A stretch of 64,000 nt of DNA from an uncultured Pirellula sp. (GCA_903892355.1 CAITIE010000019.1:25686-89685); one strand, 5' to 3'; shown: positions 9,552-19,606, numbered from the stretch's first letter. The notes: generated from the letters alone by a model not told the origin. Program-made: numbers and translations.

Positions 9552-10988
9552 TTATTTTTCCTCTAGTAGCTTTTGGACCATGGCTTCGATCTCTTCGGCG
9601 TTCTTGCTCCCCGAACCGATCTTGACCAACCGCACGTTTCCTTGTTTGTCGAGCAAGGCAACATGGGGAATCCCGGTGACTTGGTATTCGGCATTCATTT
9701 TGCTGTCTTGAGGAGTGACCATGGTACGGTGGGTCAGTTCATATTTGGCGATAAACTTCTCGAGCATCGCCATTTCGTCTTCAAGGGAGACGGGGTCCTT
9801 CGCGCGCGACGCGGTGGACGTGGCGTCGTCCCAGCTAAAATTGTATTGGCGAGTGACGCCGATGATGGTGAGACCTTTTGGACCGTATTCGGCGTCCAGG
9901 TGCTTGAGATGGGGGAAGGTCGCGATGCATGGCCCGCACCAGACAGCCCAGAAGTCGAGTAGGACGACTTTGCCTTTAAGGCTTTCGAGCGTTTCAGGTT
10001 CGCCATTCACCCATTCTTTGGGATCGATTGCTGGCGCTGGCTTACCGATCATAGCTAGAAGAGCGCGGGCGCTTTCAATCGTCTTGTTGAGTCGTTCGGC
10101 GTTCTTGGCAAAGGTCTCTCGAATCCGGTTCACATTGCTGTCGTCCGACTCGATAGCTTCGATGAAGGTCATTGCGGAGTTGAGCGTATCCCCAGCGACA
10201 TCAGGGGCATTGCGAGCGTTGCGGGAGACATAGTTGCTGACGCTGGTCGTATAAGTCTGGAGGATCGGTGTCGATGCTGATTGTTTCAGTTGCGATTGGG
10301 CCAGAGACTGGATCTTGTCGAAGAGCTTCGAAGAATTTTCGTCGTCAACGACCGGAAGGATATCGTTCCATAGGTCGAGCATGGTTTTTGCGTTGACGGA
10401 TGGGTCTGATTGTGCGGCGTAAAGTTTCTCGCATCCGGCAACAAACTCCATCATCTTGTTCTTGGCTTGTTCGGCGGCTTCTCTGTCGGGAGTGTTTAGC
10501 TTCAATCGCATCATTTGCGCGAGGATGCCATGATTGTCGCTGAGCTTTTCAGAATCGAGTTTTCCTCGAAGGGTAGTCAACCCTTTCTCGATCCACTGGT
10601 CGGCTTGATCAGGGTTGGTTTGCCGGAGCATCATGACGGCGAGGGGCAGGGTGGTCGCGAATGCTCGCGGATTGGATCCATCTTCGAGTTTCGAGTAGGT
10701 GGCCTCGAGGGCTTTTGTGAACTGCGCCGAAGCGTCATTCCCTCGCTTTTCTCTTAGTAGTTGCGAGCCGAGTTGGATGCGGAATGACGCCAGCGCTTCA
10801 GGCTTGATGTCGTTGGGTTCGTCCACCAATTTCAGGGCGCCATCGAGATCTTTTTCGGCCACCAGTTTCTGGAAGCTTTCCGAAAAGGTTTTGAGCGAGG
10901 AGTCTTGTGCCATGGCTGGTGTCGCGATGCAGCCCGAAAGGAGCAATGCCGAGAGAAACCATTGGCGAATGAGTTGAGTCGATTTCAT
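9552..10988 (-). CDS. TlpA-like redoxin domain protein, secreted
   Basis: Signal peptide LLLSGCIATPAMA; thioredoxin-like GKVVLLDFWAVWCGPCIATFPHLKHL. Confidence 0.9.
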   Translation of the reverse strand: MKSTQLIRQWFLSALLLSGCIATPAMAQDSSLKTFSESFQKLVAEKDLDGALKLVDEPNDIKPEALASFRIQLGSQLLREKRGNDASAQFTKALEATYSKLEDGSNPRAFATTLPLAVMMLRQTNPDQADQWIEKGLTTLRGKLDSEKLSDNHGILAQMMRLKLNTPDREAAEQAKNKMMEFVAGCEKLYAAQSDPSVNAKTMLDLWNDILPVVDDENSSKLFDKIQSLAQSQLKQSASTPILQTYTTSVSNYVSRNARNAPDVAGDTLNSAMTFIEAIESDDSNVNRIRETFAKNAERLNKTIESARALLAMIGKPAPAIDPKEWVNGEPETLESLKGKVVLLDFWAVWCGPCIATFPHLKHLDAEYGPKGLTIIGVTRQYNFSWDDATSTASRAKDPVSLEDEMAMLEKFIAKYELTHRTMVTPQDSKMNAEYQVTGIPHVALLDKQGNVRLVKIGSGSKNAEEIEAMVQKLLEEK

Positions 10989-11203
10989 TTGCGTGTGTCC
11001 TTGAAAGTGATTCCGAGGTAGGTGTGTGTGGATAGGTGAGATGGAACTGAATCGAATCTACGCAATACCCGCCGGCTTGGTGCCTTGGTATTGGAGCAGT
11101 AGTAGGTGAGCCCTGGCGGCACGCCTTGTCGCGCGGAAACCAAGCGTTATTTGGCGGGTGAGCGAGCTCGTGCGGCGCTAAGAATCTAGCAGAGAGCGTG
11201 TGA

Positions 11204-12250
11204 TTATGCATCCGCCGAGGAACGTCTCGGTTTCAATTTGTAAGAATGGGATGAGTTTTCGGGGGGCTCGAGGGGTGCCGCCTGGCCGAGCAAAGTGGTT
11301 TGGGCGAGTTCACGTTGCCGGCGGGTTTCGAGGACTTGGACATACTCTGCACCAAAGAAAATGATGGAGATTCCGTAGTAGCACCAAAGCAGCAGTGCGA
11401 TGAACGATCCGATGGCGCCGTAGGCGCTCGTGTACCGCATCCCGATAAAGAACACCGCGAGAAGGGCACGTCCGATTTCCCAGATGGCCGCGGCGATCAT
11501 TCCCCCGCGAAACGCATCGACCCAGAGGACAGGGCGTTTTGGCAGCGTGCGGTAGACGAGGCTAAATAGGGTGGCGTTGGCGAGGACGGTGAAGCAAACC
11601 TCGAAGGCGCTGAAGAGCCGATGCATGCTCGGAAGTGTTGTCCCCGTGAACGATCGAACTTGGGAGACCATCATACTGGCCGCAAAGAGGATCACCACCA
11701 ATCCGCCTAATCCGACGAGCATTAAGAAGGCGGAGAACCGATGGCGGACCACCCGATAGATCGTTTTGGAAAAGCTCTTTTCCTTGCGTGCGGGGATCCG
11801 GAAGATCTTGTCGAAGCCCCGATCGATTTGAGCGAAGACACCGATCGCTGCGAGGATCGCCGCTAGGATCCCAAAGGGACCGCTGACCAACGAGTGGCTC
11901 GTCAGCTGCGAGAGGACTTGTTCGATGTGATGTTTCACCGCAGGCGATGCGTATGTTTCTACTGTGGCGAGGATTTGCTGTTGGGCGTCTTTGCCGGTGT
12001 GCGTGTATCGAAGAAAGATTCCGATGCCCGACGTCAGCAAGAGCATCATCGGAAACAGAGACAGCGCGAGATAATACGCGACGCTCGCCGCCATGCTGCT
12101 CGCGTCATCTTCCGACCAACGGATACAAGCGTCACGAAGGTTGGGAAAGAAATCCAACAGCCAACGCTTGCTATGGACGACAGCTTCGTTGTCCAGCAGC
12201 GTGGGTTGGTTGGTTTGGGTTAGCGCTTGAGGTTCCGCATCGTGGTGCAT
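11204..12250 (-). CDS. YihY/BrkB family inner-membrane protein
   Basis: AASVAYYLALSLFPMMLLLTSGIGIF, GAIGSFIALLLWCYYGISIIFFGAEYVQV. Confidence 0.92.
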   Translation of the reverse strand: MHHDAEPQALTQTNQPTLLDNEAVVHSKRWLLDFFPNLRDACIRWSEDDASSMAASVAYYLALSLFPMMLLLTSGIGIFLRYTHTGKDAQQQILATVETYASPAVKHHIEQVLSQLTSHSLVSGPFGILAAILAAIGVFAQIDRGFDKIFRIPARKEKSFSKTIYRVVRHRFSAFLMLVGLGGLVVILFAASMMVSQVRSFTGTTLPSMHRLFSAFEVCFTVLANATLFSLVYRTLPKRPVLWVDAFRGGMIAAAIWEIGRALLAVFFIGMRYTSAYGAIGSFIALLLWCYYGISIIFFGAEYVQVLETRRQRELAQTTLLGQAAPLEPPENSSHSYKLKPRRSSADA

Positions 12251-12490
12251 GCTTGCAGTTTATGGATTCGAGGCGGCTGCCGCTATACAGCCTGCTGCTC
12301 GGACGAGATGCTGATGTACCGACTGGCTCTTCATGGAATCCGTGGTACGAGCCATGGCCCCGGTAGACCGATGCTGGGAGGCTTAATTCCGAAACGCTGC
12401 ACTGTGCAGCAATGCTAGTTAGCAATGCCAGGGGGTAATGCTAGCGAAGCCTTCTTGCGCTGTTGGCACCTGCTGGAGCCGATCGCTGCT

Positions 12491-13012
12491 TTAGAGTAGT
12501 TTTTGGATCGTTTCGCGTAGGGCGGAGGGGGAGGTCGACGGTGCGAAACGTTCGACGACGTTTCCGTTGCGGTCGACGAGAAATTTAGTGAAGTTCCATT
12601 TGATCGCTTCGGTACCTAGTAGCCCTGGAGCGCGTTCCTTTAATAACGTGAACAGTGGGTGGGTGTTGGTGCCGTTGACTTCGACTTTCGAGAACATCGG
12701 AAACGTGACGCCGTAGTTCAGCGAGCAGAACTTCTGGATTTCCTGATCGGTTCCTGGTTCTTGAGCGCCGAACTGATTGCAAGGGAATCCGAGGATTACA
12801 AGCTGATGTTTTGGGGGGGCATCCGTGGTTGGGCTCGCGAACTCGTCGTAGAGTTCTTGGAGTTGTCGGTACTGGGAGGTGAACCCGCAGCGGCTGGCCA
12901 CGTTCACGATCAGCAGGACATGGTCTTTAAATTCGGAGAGATGGCACGGAGATCCATCGAGGCGTTGGGCTTGGAGGTCATAGATCGATTGAGGAGCAGA
13001 CGGAGTTGTCAT
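12491..13012 (-). CDS. Glutathione peroxidase
   Basis: VLLIVNVASRCGFTSQYRQLQELY, LGFPCNQFGAQEPG, IKWNFTKFLVDRNG. Confidence 0.93.
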   Translation of the reverse strand: MTTPSAPQSIYDLQAQRLDGSPCHLSEFKDHVLLIVNVASRCGFTSQYRQLQELYDEFASPTTDAPPKHQLVILGFPCNQFGAQEPGTDQEIQKFCSLNYGVTFPMFSKVEVNGTNTHPLFTLLKERAPGLLGTEAIKWNFTKFLVDRNGNVVERFAPSTSPSALRETIQKLL

Positions 13013-14568
13013 CCTGTGGGTATTTCTTCGTGTTTGCGTTTGGGCTCGCTGAGCGGCTTGAGGTTGTCGATAAAGTCGTTCGGCAGTCCGAGGTCGGGGA
13101 GGAGTTGTCGGCAAGTAATACGGCTGGATTCGTAGATCACGGGGAGTCCGCTACCGGGGTGTGTTCCACCGCCGACGAGGTAGACACCATCAAGATCTTC
13201 GAACCGGTTGTGTGGCCTCAGGTGCAGCATTTGTCCCAAGTTGTGGGCAAGGTTGAAGGTAGCGCCGCGGTAGACCGAGTAATCATCACGCCATTGGGCG
13301 GGGGTAATGATTTTTTCATACTCGATGCGGCTTTCAAGGTCACTTAGTCCGATTTCTTCGAGCCGTTTCAGCGTCAGTTTCCGGAAGGTGGCCGTTTGTT
13401 CGGCGTCCCAAGGAGTGGATGGGCTGAGATGCGGAACGGGGACGAGAATGTAGAGGCCGCTTTTGCCCGGTGGGGCCAAGCTCGAATCGGTGACGACGGG
13501 GTTTTGAACGTAGAACGACGGCTCTCGTGGGAGGACTTTCTCCTCTTCGATTTCCCTGAGGTTGCCTTGGTAGTCCTTCGAGATATAGATCGTATGGTGA
13601 GGCAGATCGCGGTACTCACCACGGATCCCCAGGTACATCATGAAGGTAGAGCAGGAGTACCGTTTTTGTTCGAGTTTTTCATCGGTCCAACGTGGACGAA
13701 GATGATTTGGCACCAGTTGTTGCATGCTGTGCGCAAAATCCGCATTGATGACGATTGCATCGGTTTCGTAGGTCGCGTGATCGGTTTGTGCCGCGATGAC
13801 CCGTTTGCCTTGCCAATGCAGTTTCTTCACCGGTTCGGCCAGACGAATTTTGGCCCCGAGTTCCTCCGCGATTTCTGCCATGCGAACGCTGACTTGGCCA
13901 CAGCCGCCGTAGGGATGGAAGACCCCGTATTCGTACTCGAGGAACGAGAGGATTGAAAAGAGGCTAGGGCAGCGGAACGGCGACATTCCCAAGTATTTCG
14001 CTTGGAACGAAAATGCGATGACCAATCGAGGGTCCCGGAAGTAGCTTTCGAGTTCCGAGCCGAGCGATTTCCATGGCTTCACATACGGGCCTGCGGCGAG
14101 GAGGGATGGTCGCAGGTAGTCTGCCAGACCGTTGAAAGGACTTTCAAGGATCGGACGGAACTTGGCAAGTTTGGTCCGATTGTGATCCATGTACTTTCGA
14201 AGCTGCCCCACATCTTCCGGCGATAGCTTGGCGATTTGTCGATCCATTTCGTCAAGGTTCGGGGTGCAATCAAGGTGCCCGCCGGCGCCGAACGCGACAC
14301 GGTACTGCGGATCGAGCCTTTTCATTGGAATTTCCGTATCGATATCGCGTCCTACCGATTGGAATATTTCCTTGAGAATGCGTGGATAGAGATAAAAGGT
14401 TGGGCCCGTATCGAATTTGAACCCGTTTTCGGAGATCGTCGAGCAGCGTCCACCGACCGCGGTTTTCGCCTCGAGCACCGTCACGTCAGCCCCGGCGTGA
14501 GCCAGTTGAATCGCTGCCGCTAATCCTCCGGGGCCCGCTCCAACAACGACTACTTTTCTTTTCCGCAT
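13009..14568 (-). CDS. Phytoene desaturase family FAD oxidoreductase (CrtI-like)
   Basis: VVVVGAGPGGLAAAIQLAHAGADVTVLEAKTAVGGRCSTI; C-terminal GVYLVGGGTHPGSGLPVIYESSRI; 4-nt overlap with gpx. Confidence 0.9.
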   Translation of the reverse strand: MRKRKVVVVGAGPGGLAAAIQLAHAGADVTVLEAKTAVGGRCSTISENGFKFDTGPTFYLYPRILKEIFQSVGRDIDTEIPMKRLDPQYRVAFGAGGHLDCTPNLDEMDRQIAKLSPEDVGQLRKYMDHNRTKLAKFRPILESPFNGLADYLRPSLLAAGPYVKPWKSLGSELESYFRDPRLVIAFSFQAKYLGMSPFRCPSLFSILSFLEYEYGVFHPYGGCGQVSVRMAEIAEELGAKIRLAEPVKKLHWQGKRVIAAQTDHATYETDAIVINADFAHSMQQLVPNHLRPRWTDEKLEQKRYSCSTFMMYLGIRGEYRDLPHHTIYISKDYQGNLREIEEEKVLPREPSFYVQNPVVTDSSLAPPGKSGLYILVPVPHLSPSTPWDAEQTATFRKLTLKRLEEIGLSDLESRIEYEKIITPAQWRDDYSVYRGATFNLAHNLGQMLHLRPHNRFEDLDGVYLVGGGTHPGSGLPVIYESSRITCRQLLPDLGLPNDFIDNLKPLSEPKRKHEEIPTG

Positions 14569-14774
14569 AGCTCTTCAATTCTACCGATAGCAATCCTAAG
14601 CCTTGACTCGATGTGGTTTTATAGCATGGCGGCAAGGACTTTGGGGGGGCTCGAGCGGTTTCGGGGAATTCGAGGAGGAGAGCGGGAAAATCGGCCCTTG
14701 CCCGATTTCGTGAATCGAGTTAAACTCCGGATTCAAACCGGTAAATATTGTCAGGATTTCATTGCTCAAACTGT

Positions 14775-15071
14775 ATGGACTCTAACCTGTACCCTTCAAA
14801 ACGACCGCCAAACGGAAAGAAATTCGCGCGTAAGCGGACGCGCGTCAAGGCTAAGGTAAAGAAGCGCGATCCGTTGCTTGTTGATGGAAAGCGACCTCGG
14901 CCGATGTACGTCGATTACAAGGACGTGGAACTGTTGTCCAAGTTGGTCAACCGACATGGCCGAATTGTAAGTCGACGCAAGTCCGGGTGTTCGGCGACAA
15001 GCCAGCACGCGGTTGCTGAGGCGATCAAGCGGGCACGCTTTATGGCTCTCATGCCATATGTCGGTGAGTAA
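14775..15071 (+). CDS. rpsR: Small ribosomal subunit protein bS18
   Basis: [51 protein letters not shown]; bS18 signature with basic N-terminus. Confidence 0.88.
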   Translation: MDSNLYPSKRPPNGKKFARKRTRVKAKVKKRDPLLVDGKRPRPMYVDYKDVELLSKLVNRHGRIVSRRKSGCSATSQHAVAEAIKRARFMALMPYVGE

Positions 15072-15690
15072 TCCGAAAGGGTTTCATTGGCGTCGGCGGG
15101 TCGAGTTTGCTGAAACCGACATGGCTGGCATTGCCCACTTCTCGTCGTTCATCATCTATATGGAACAGGCGGAGCACGCTTTGCTTCGCTCTCTCGGGAC
15201 CAGTGTGTTTGAAGCTGCGGTGTTTGAAGCTGCGGTGTTTGAAGCTGCGGTGTTTGAAGCTGCGGTGTTTGAAGTTCCTGCAGTGGTTGAAATTCCTGTC
15301 GTGTCCGACACGGGTCACACAGACTCTCATTCCGAACCCGCTCCTGGTGGATCCGCCGCGCAGACCGGACGGGCGAATGCCTCGCACGCTAAACCGTCTT
15401 CCCACCGAACCGCTTCCGTCCTAACGTGGCCAAGGGTTCACTGCGAGTGTGATTATCTTGCACCCGCTCGGTTTGAAGAAGAGATTGATATCTTCGTGTC
15501 GGTAGCAAGGTTGGGGGAGAAAAGTGTGACATACCTCCATCGGATGTTTTTGGGGGAGCGTGAAATTGCAACGGGCAAGATCGTCGCTGTTTGTTCAATG
15601 GTGGATCCTGAATCGGGCGTGTTGACAGGGATTCGAATACCTGAACACTTGCGTAAGTTGCTGTCTGGCTACTGGACCGAAGCGAAATAG
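15058..15690 (+). CDS. YbgC/4HBT-like acyl-CoA thioesterase with low-complexity insertion
   Basis: Hotdog halves [39 protein letters not shown] and [39 protein letters not shown], separated by (VFEAA)4 and a Ser/Pro/Ala-rich stretch. Confidence 0.82.
   Translation: MSVSNPKGFHWRRRVEFAETDMAGIAHFSSFIIYMEQAEHALLRSLGTSVFEAAVFEAAVFEAAVFEAAVFEVPAVVEIPVVSDTGHTDSHSEPAPGGSAAQTGRANASHAKPSSHRTASVLTWPRVHCECDYLAPARFEEEIDIFVSVARLGEKSVTYLHRMFLGEREIATGKIVAVCSMVDPESGVLTGIRIPEHLRKLLSGYWTEAK
15205..15276 (+). repeat. 15-bp tandem repeat (gtgtttgaagctgcg), 4 perfect units plus partial
   Basis: Perfect units at 15205, 15220, 15235, 15250, decaying from 15265; in frame with the thioesterase. Confidence 0.97.
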
Positions 15691-15856
15691 GTTACGCGGT
15701 TGTAGTACTTGCGCCTTCAACTGCATTGTTTTTTGCGATTGCGGTTCATCGCTGTTGGTTGCTTGCTGTTCGAGAATGCTACACAGAAATGGTCGCTCCG
15801 ATGGTGTTGGTGCCAACCCGCGGAACGCCAGTCAGGTTCGTGAATGAGAGTCGATC

Positions 15857-16939
15857 ATGAAGTTTGAGAAAGTCTGCCTCGCTTCCATTGGTTATGTGGT
15901 TCCGCCGATCGAGGTTTCATCAGCTTGGATCGAGCAGCAGTTAGCAGATGTTTATTCCAAGCTGAAATTACCCGAGGGGCGATTGGAGGGGATGAGCGGC
16001 ATCCGGACACGACGCATGTGGGAGGTGGGGAGTCGTCTCAGCGATAGGAGCGCGGAGAGTTGTCGCAATGCATTGCAGGGCGCAGGGGTTGAGAGTTCGG
16101 AAGTCGGTTGCTTGATTCATGCCAGCGTATGTCGCGAGTACTTAGAACCTGCGACGGCGTGTCGAGTGCATCACTTGGTCGGTATGCCCAGATCCGCATG
16201 GATCTATGACGTCAGCAATGCGTGTTTAGGGGTGATGAATGGTGCGGTTCAGATTGCGCAACTGATCGAAGCGGGGGTGATCAACGCCGGGTTGGTCGTA
16301 GGGACAGAGGATTCGCGCGGATTGATGGAGACGACTCTGAACCAACTGAAAAACGATGAAGCATTAACTCGGCAGAGCATCAAGCCAGCATTCGCATCGC
16401 TTACGATCGGTTCAGGGAGTTGTGCTTGGCTTTTGGCGAGCAGAGATTGGCTCGAAGAAAAGTATCAGCAAACTGGCATGAGGTTTTTGGGTGCGGTTGC
16501 GGTTGCACGAACCGAGTTTCACGGTTTGTGTCAGAGTGATTCCGATCAAGCTGGAGGGGGGATGTCCCCGTTGATGAATACCGACTCGGAGCAACTGTTA
16601 GAAGCTGGGCTCGCCACGGGCAAAGAGACCTTCGAACGCTTGATCGATGAGTTGCATTGGACGCGGGAGCATATCGACGCTACGGTTTGCCACCAGGTGG
16701 GAGCAGCTCATCGCAAGCGAATGCTGGAGACGTTAGGGTTGCCTATGGAGAAGGATTTTGCAACATATCAAGAGTACGGAAATACCGGCTCGGTGGCGCT
16801 CCCGACCGCCTTGGCGCGATCCCTCCAATCAGGGGGGTTTTCCGGAAAGGGTCGCGGTGCCTTTCTCGGAATCGGTTCTGGCGTTAACTCACTGATGGTT
16901 GGCGTTGAGTTTGGCAAGGTACCGGTGGTTGGCACCTAG
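15857..16939 (+). CDS. 3-oxoacyl-ACP synthase III / OleA-like thiolase-fold enzyme
   Basis: LIHASVCREYLEPATACRVHHLVG, YDVSNACLGVMNGAVQIA, VCHQVGAAHRKRMLETLG, EYGNTGSVALPTALA. Confidence 0.85.
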   Translation: MKFEKVCLASIGYVVPPIEVSSAWIEQQLADVYSKLKLPEGRLEGMSGIRTRRMWEVGSRLSDRSAESCRNALQGAGVESSEVGCLIHASVCREYLEPATACRVHHLVGMPRSAWIYDVSNACLGVMNGAVQIAQLIEAGVINAGLVVGTEDSRGLMETTLNQLKNDEALTRQSIKPAFASLTIGSGSCAWLLASRDWLEEKYQQTGMRFLGAVAVARTEFHGLCQSDSDQAGGGMSPLMNTDSEQLLEAGLATGKETFERLIDELHWTREHIDATVCHQVGAAHRKRMLETLGLPMEKDFATYQEYGNTGSVALPTALARSLQSGGFSGKGRGAFLGIGSGVNSLMVGVEFGKVPVVGT

Positions 16940-17627
16940 AGAGATTGGTCCACAGAGAACCGCGGAGACGCTGCGCAGAGCCGTGCAGTAGCGTGTTATA
17001 TAGAGCAGAGTGGTTATGAGTTCGGCACCAGAATTGAACTTCCTCGTCGAACGATTTGATAGTTGAATTGTGGATTGGCGATTCGAAGCATCGCTCGTAA
17101 CAACCCAGGTTTCGCAGTGTTTTTGTAGTGATTATTCCATGGCTCTTTCCGGTGCGTTGGTTTTTTTGTGGGATTGCAGTTGACCGCGGATGCTTTGTTG
17201 GGTCCCTTCAGCTTGTTTAGTTAATAGCGTTGCGCATTTGGGTCGGAGCGATGGATTCCACCATGTGCAAATTGTGGATAGATTGTCAAAAACTAAATCT
17301 AGGATTTCGTCAAGGTTTTCGCGCGGCTCCTTGGGGTCGTGAGTACGTTTACTTAGACGCCCGGCAGGCAGGATTTTTCGATTGCGAAAAATGGGAAGAT
17401 TTTGAGGCTAGTCGCTTCCAAAGACGCTTATAGAAGCTAAACTCCGTCCTAACTAAAGTTCTGGGCGGACCTCCCTGCGCGCGGCTTCTTCTATGTTGTC
17501 GCTTGCGATTCCCGTCGGAGCCAAAGTACCTGCATCGTGAGTTTTCATATCGCCGCACAAGTTGTACGGCAAGTAATTAATGTTTCGGCCTTGTGGCCAT
17601 GATTTCGTTTTCTTTGAGGAGACTGCA

Positions 17628-19517
17628 ATGAAGTTTCGCCCAGGTTTTGTCCTCGGGCTGGCCACGGTATTAGGGGCCGGTAGCGCGTTTGCTGGTGACT
17701 GCGGATGCGGTAACGGTGCTCACACCGTTGCGGCAGCTGGCTGTGGGTCAGTAGTTAGTGGCGGAGTTGTTGGTGGCGGAGAAGCTGGTGCTGCAGGTTG
17801 CGGCCCACAGATCACCTACGTTGAGCGCACTGTAAACGTTGCTCAGCAAGTGACTGAAAAGCGAACCGTCAACAAGACGATGACTCGCTCTGAAGAGCGT
17901 GAGCGTCGCTACAACGTAACCAAGGTTGTTCCACGTACAGAGTCCAAGACTGAGACCATCACGGTTCAAGTTCCAAAGACTGAGACCAAGAAGGTTGATT
18001 ACACCGTTTCGGTTCCTGTCACCAAGCAAGTTGAAGAGCAATACCAAGTTCAAGTTGCTCGCACTGTCACCGAAGACGTTCCTTACACCGTTAAGAAGAC
18101 CGTCTACGAAGATCAGACCAAGTCGGTCACCGTTCAAGTTCCAAAGACGGTAACGGAAGACGTCAGCTACCAAGTTCAAGTTCCATCGACCGTTGACGAA
18201 GTCGTGAACTACACCGTCCAAGTTCCAAGCTACGTGGACGAAGTTCAAAACTACACTGTCAAGGTTCCTGTAACGACTCAAGAACAAGTTCCTTACACGG
18301 TACAAGTTCCTGTTTACAGCGACGAACAAGTTCCTTACACGGTACAAGTTCCTGTTTACAGCGACGAAGTTGTTAGCTACACCGTCAAGGTTCCTTACAC
18401 CGAACAACGTACCGGCACCCGCAACGTTTGCCGACGAGTTCCTGTAACGACCACCCGTACGGTTACCAAGGACCTCGGATCGTACCAAACCGTTATGGAA
18501 GAAGTTCCAGTGAGCGGCGGATGTGGTTCGGCTGTTAGCTCCGGAAGCGGATGCGGCGGCAAGAAGGCTGGTTGCGGCGGATGCGGTGGCTGTGGCGGAT
18601 GCAACAGCGGTTGCGGATCTGCAGCAGTTGCTTCGGACGGATGTGGCGGATGCGGTGGCGAAGTCGCTGCAGCTCCTGCAACCCGTACGGTTTGCCGCAA
18701 GGTTTGGGTTCCAAACGTTGTTACCGAAGAAGTTCCTGTGACTTCCTACCAAAACCAATCGTCGACCGAAGAGTACACCTACAACGTGACTCTTTATCGC
18801 GACGATGTTCAACAGAAGACCGTCAAGAAGGTTAGCTACACCACCGAAACCCGTTATCGTACGGTTAAGAAGTGCAGCATGACCACCGAAACCCGTACCC
18901 GTACGGTTAACAAGGTCACCTACAACGACGAGCAACGTTCTCGCACGGTTAAGAAGTGTGTCATGAACACCGAAAACCGTTCGAAGACCGTCAAGAAGAC
19001 CGTTTACAACACCGAAACCCGCACTCGTCCAGTTTCCAAGACGGTTATGACGACCGAAGAGCGACAAGTAACCGTCAAGGTTCCTAAGGTTGTTGAAGAG
19101 CAAGCGACTCGCAAGGTTTCCAAGGTTGTTTACGACACCGAAACCAAGACTCGCACCAAGAGCGTAACCGACTACGTGAACGAAACCCGTCAAAAGGACG
19201 TCACCACCACGGTTATGGTTGCTGAGCAACAAACTCGTACCTACAACGTGACGATCAACGATACCGTCACCGAAGAAAAGGTTGAGAAGTACACCGTCAA
19301 CGTTCCATACACCGTTCAAGAAGAAGTCGATGTTACCGTCTGCAAGATGGTTCCAACGACCGTAACGGTTCCTGTATGGTCGAACGGCGTTGCCGTTGGT
19401 GCTGGCAGTGCAGTTGGCGCCGGTTGCGGCGGTGCTGCAGCGTCCAACGGAGCCGGTTCGGGCTGCGGCGGATGCGGAACCCCAGCTCCAGCAGCTTCCG
19501 GTTGCGGTTGCAATTAA
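17628..19517 (+). CDS. Secreted Cys-rich YTV-repeat protein (planctomycete cell-wall-type)
   Basis: Signal peptide MKFRPGFVLGLATVLGAGSAFA; many YTVQVP/YTVKVP and TETRTRTVNK repeats; CGCG-rich segments at N-terminus, middle and C-terminus. Confidence 0.88.
   Translation: MKFRPGFVLGLATVLGAGSAFAGDCGCGNGAHTVAAAGCGSVVSGGVVGGGEAGAAGCGPQITYVERTVNVAQQVTEKRTVNKTMTRSEERERRYNVTKVVPRTESKTETITVQVPKTETKKVDYTVSVPVTKQVEEQYQVQVARTVTEDVPYTVKKTVYEDQTKSVTVQVPKTVTEDVSYQVQVPSTVDEVVNYTVQVPSYVDEVQNYTVKVPVTTQEQVPYTVQVPVYSDEQVPYTVQVPVYSDEVVSYTVKVPYTEQRTGTRNVCRRVPVTTTRTVTKDLGSYQTVMEEVPVSGGCGSAVSSGSGCGGKKAGCGGCGGCGGCNSGCGSAAVASDGCGGCGGEVAAAPATRTVCRKVWVPNVVTEEVPVTSYQNQSSTEEYTYNVTLYRDDVQQKTVKKVSYTTETRYRTVKKCSMTTETRTRTVNKVTYNDEQRSRTVKKCVMNTENRSKTVKKTVYNTETRTRPVSKTVMTTEERQVTVKVPKVVEEQATRKVSKVVYDTETKTRTKSVTDYVNETRQKDVTTTVMVAEQQTRTYNVTINDTVTEEKVEKYTVNVPYTVQEEVDVTVCKMVPTTVTVPVWSNGVAVGAGSAVGAGCGGAAASNGAGSGCGGCGTPAPAASGCGCN
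18282..18365 (+). repeat. 42-bp exact tandem duplication inside the YTV gene
   Basis: gaacaagttccttacacggtacaagttcctgtttacagcgac twice (EQVPYTVQVPVYSD x2). Confidence 0.93.
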
Positions 19518-19571
19518 TTGAAATAGCCAGTGATTCCGTCTGTATCAGACGGGTCTGGTGAAAACAAAAGG

Positions 19572-19606
19572 AAACGGCCTGTGAACTTCACAGGCCGTTT
19601 TTCTTT
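19572..19606 (+). terminator. Intrinsic terminator downstream of the YTV gene
   Basis: aaacggcctgtga-act-tcacaggccgttt (13-bp perfect stem, 3-nt loop) followed by ttcttttg. Confidence 0.95.

Noticed and set aside
17748-19319. 523-aa antisense ORF opposite the YTV gene
   Set aside because: Low-complexity mirror of the YTV repeat coding; the sense strand has signal peptide, repeats and terminator, so the antisense frame is open because of codon composition.
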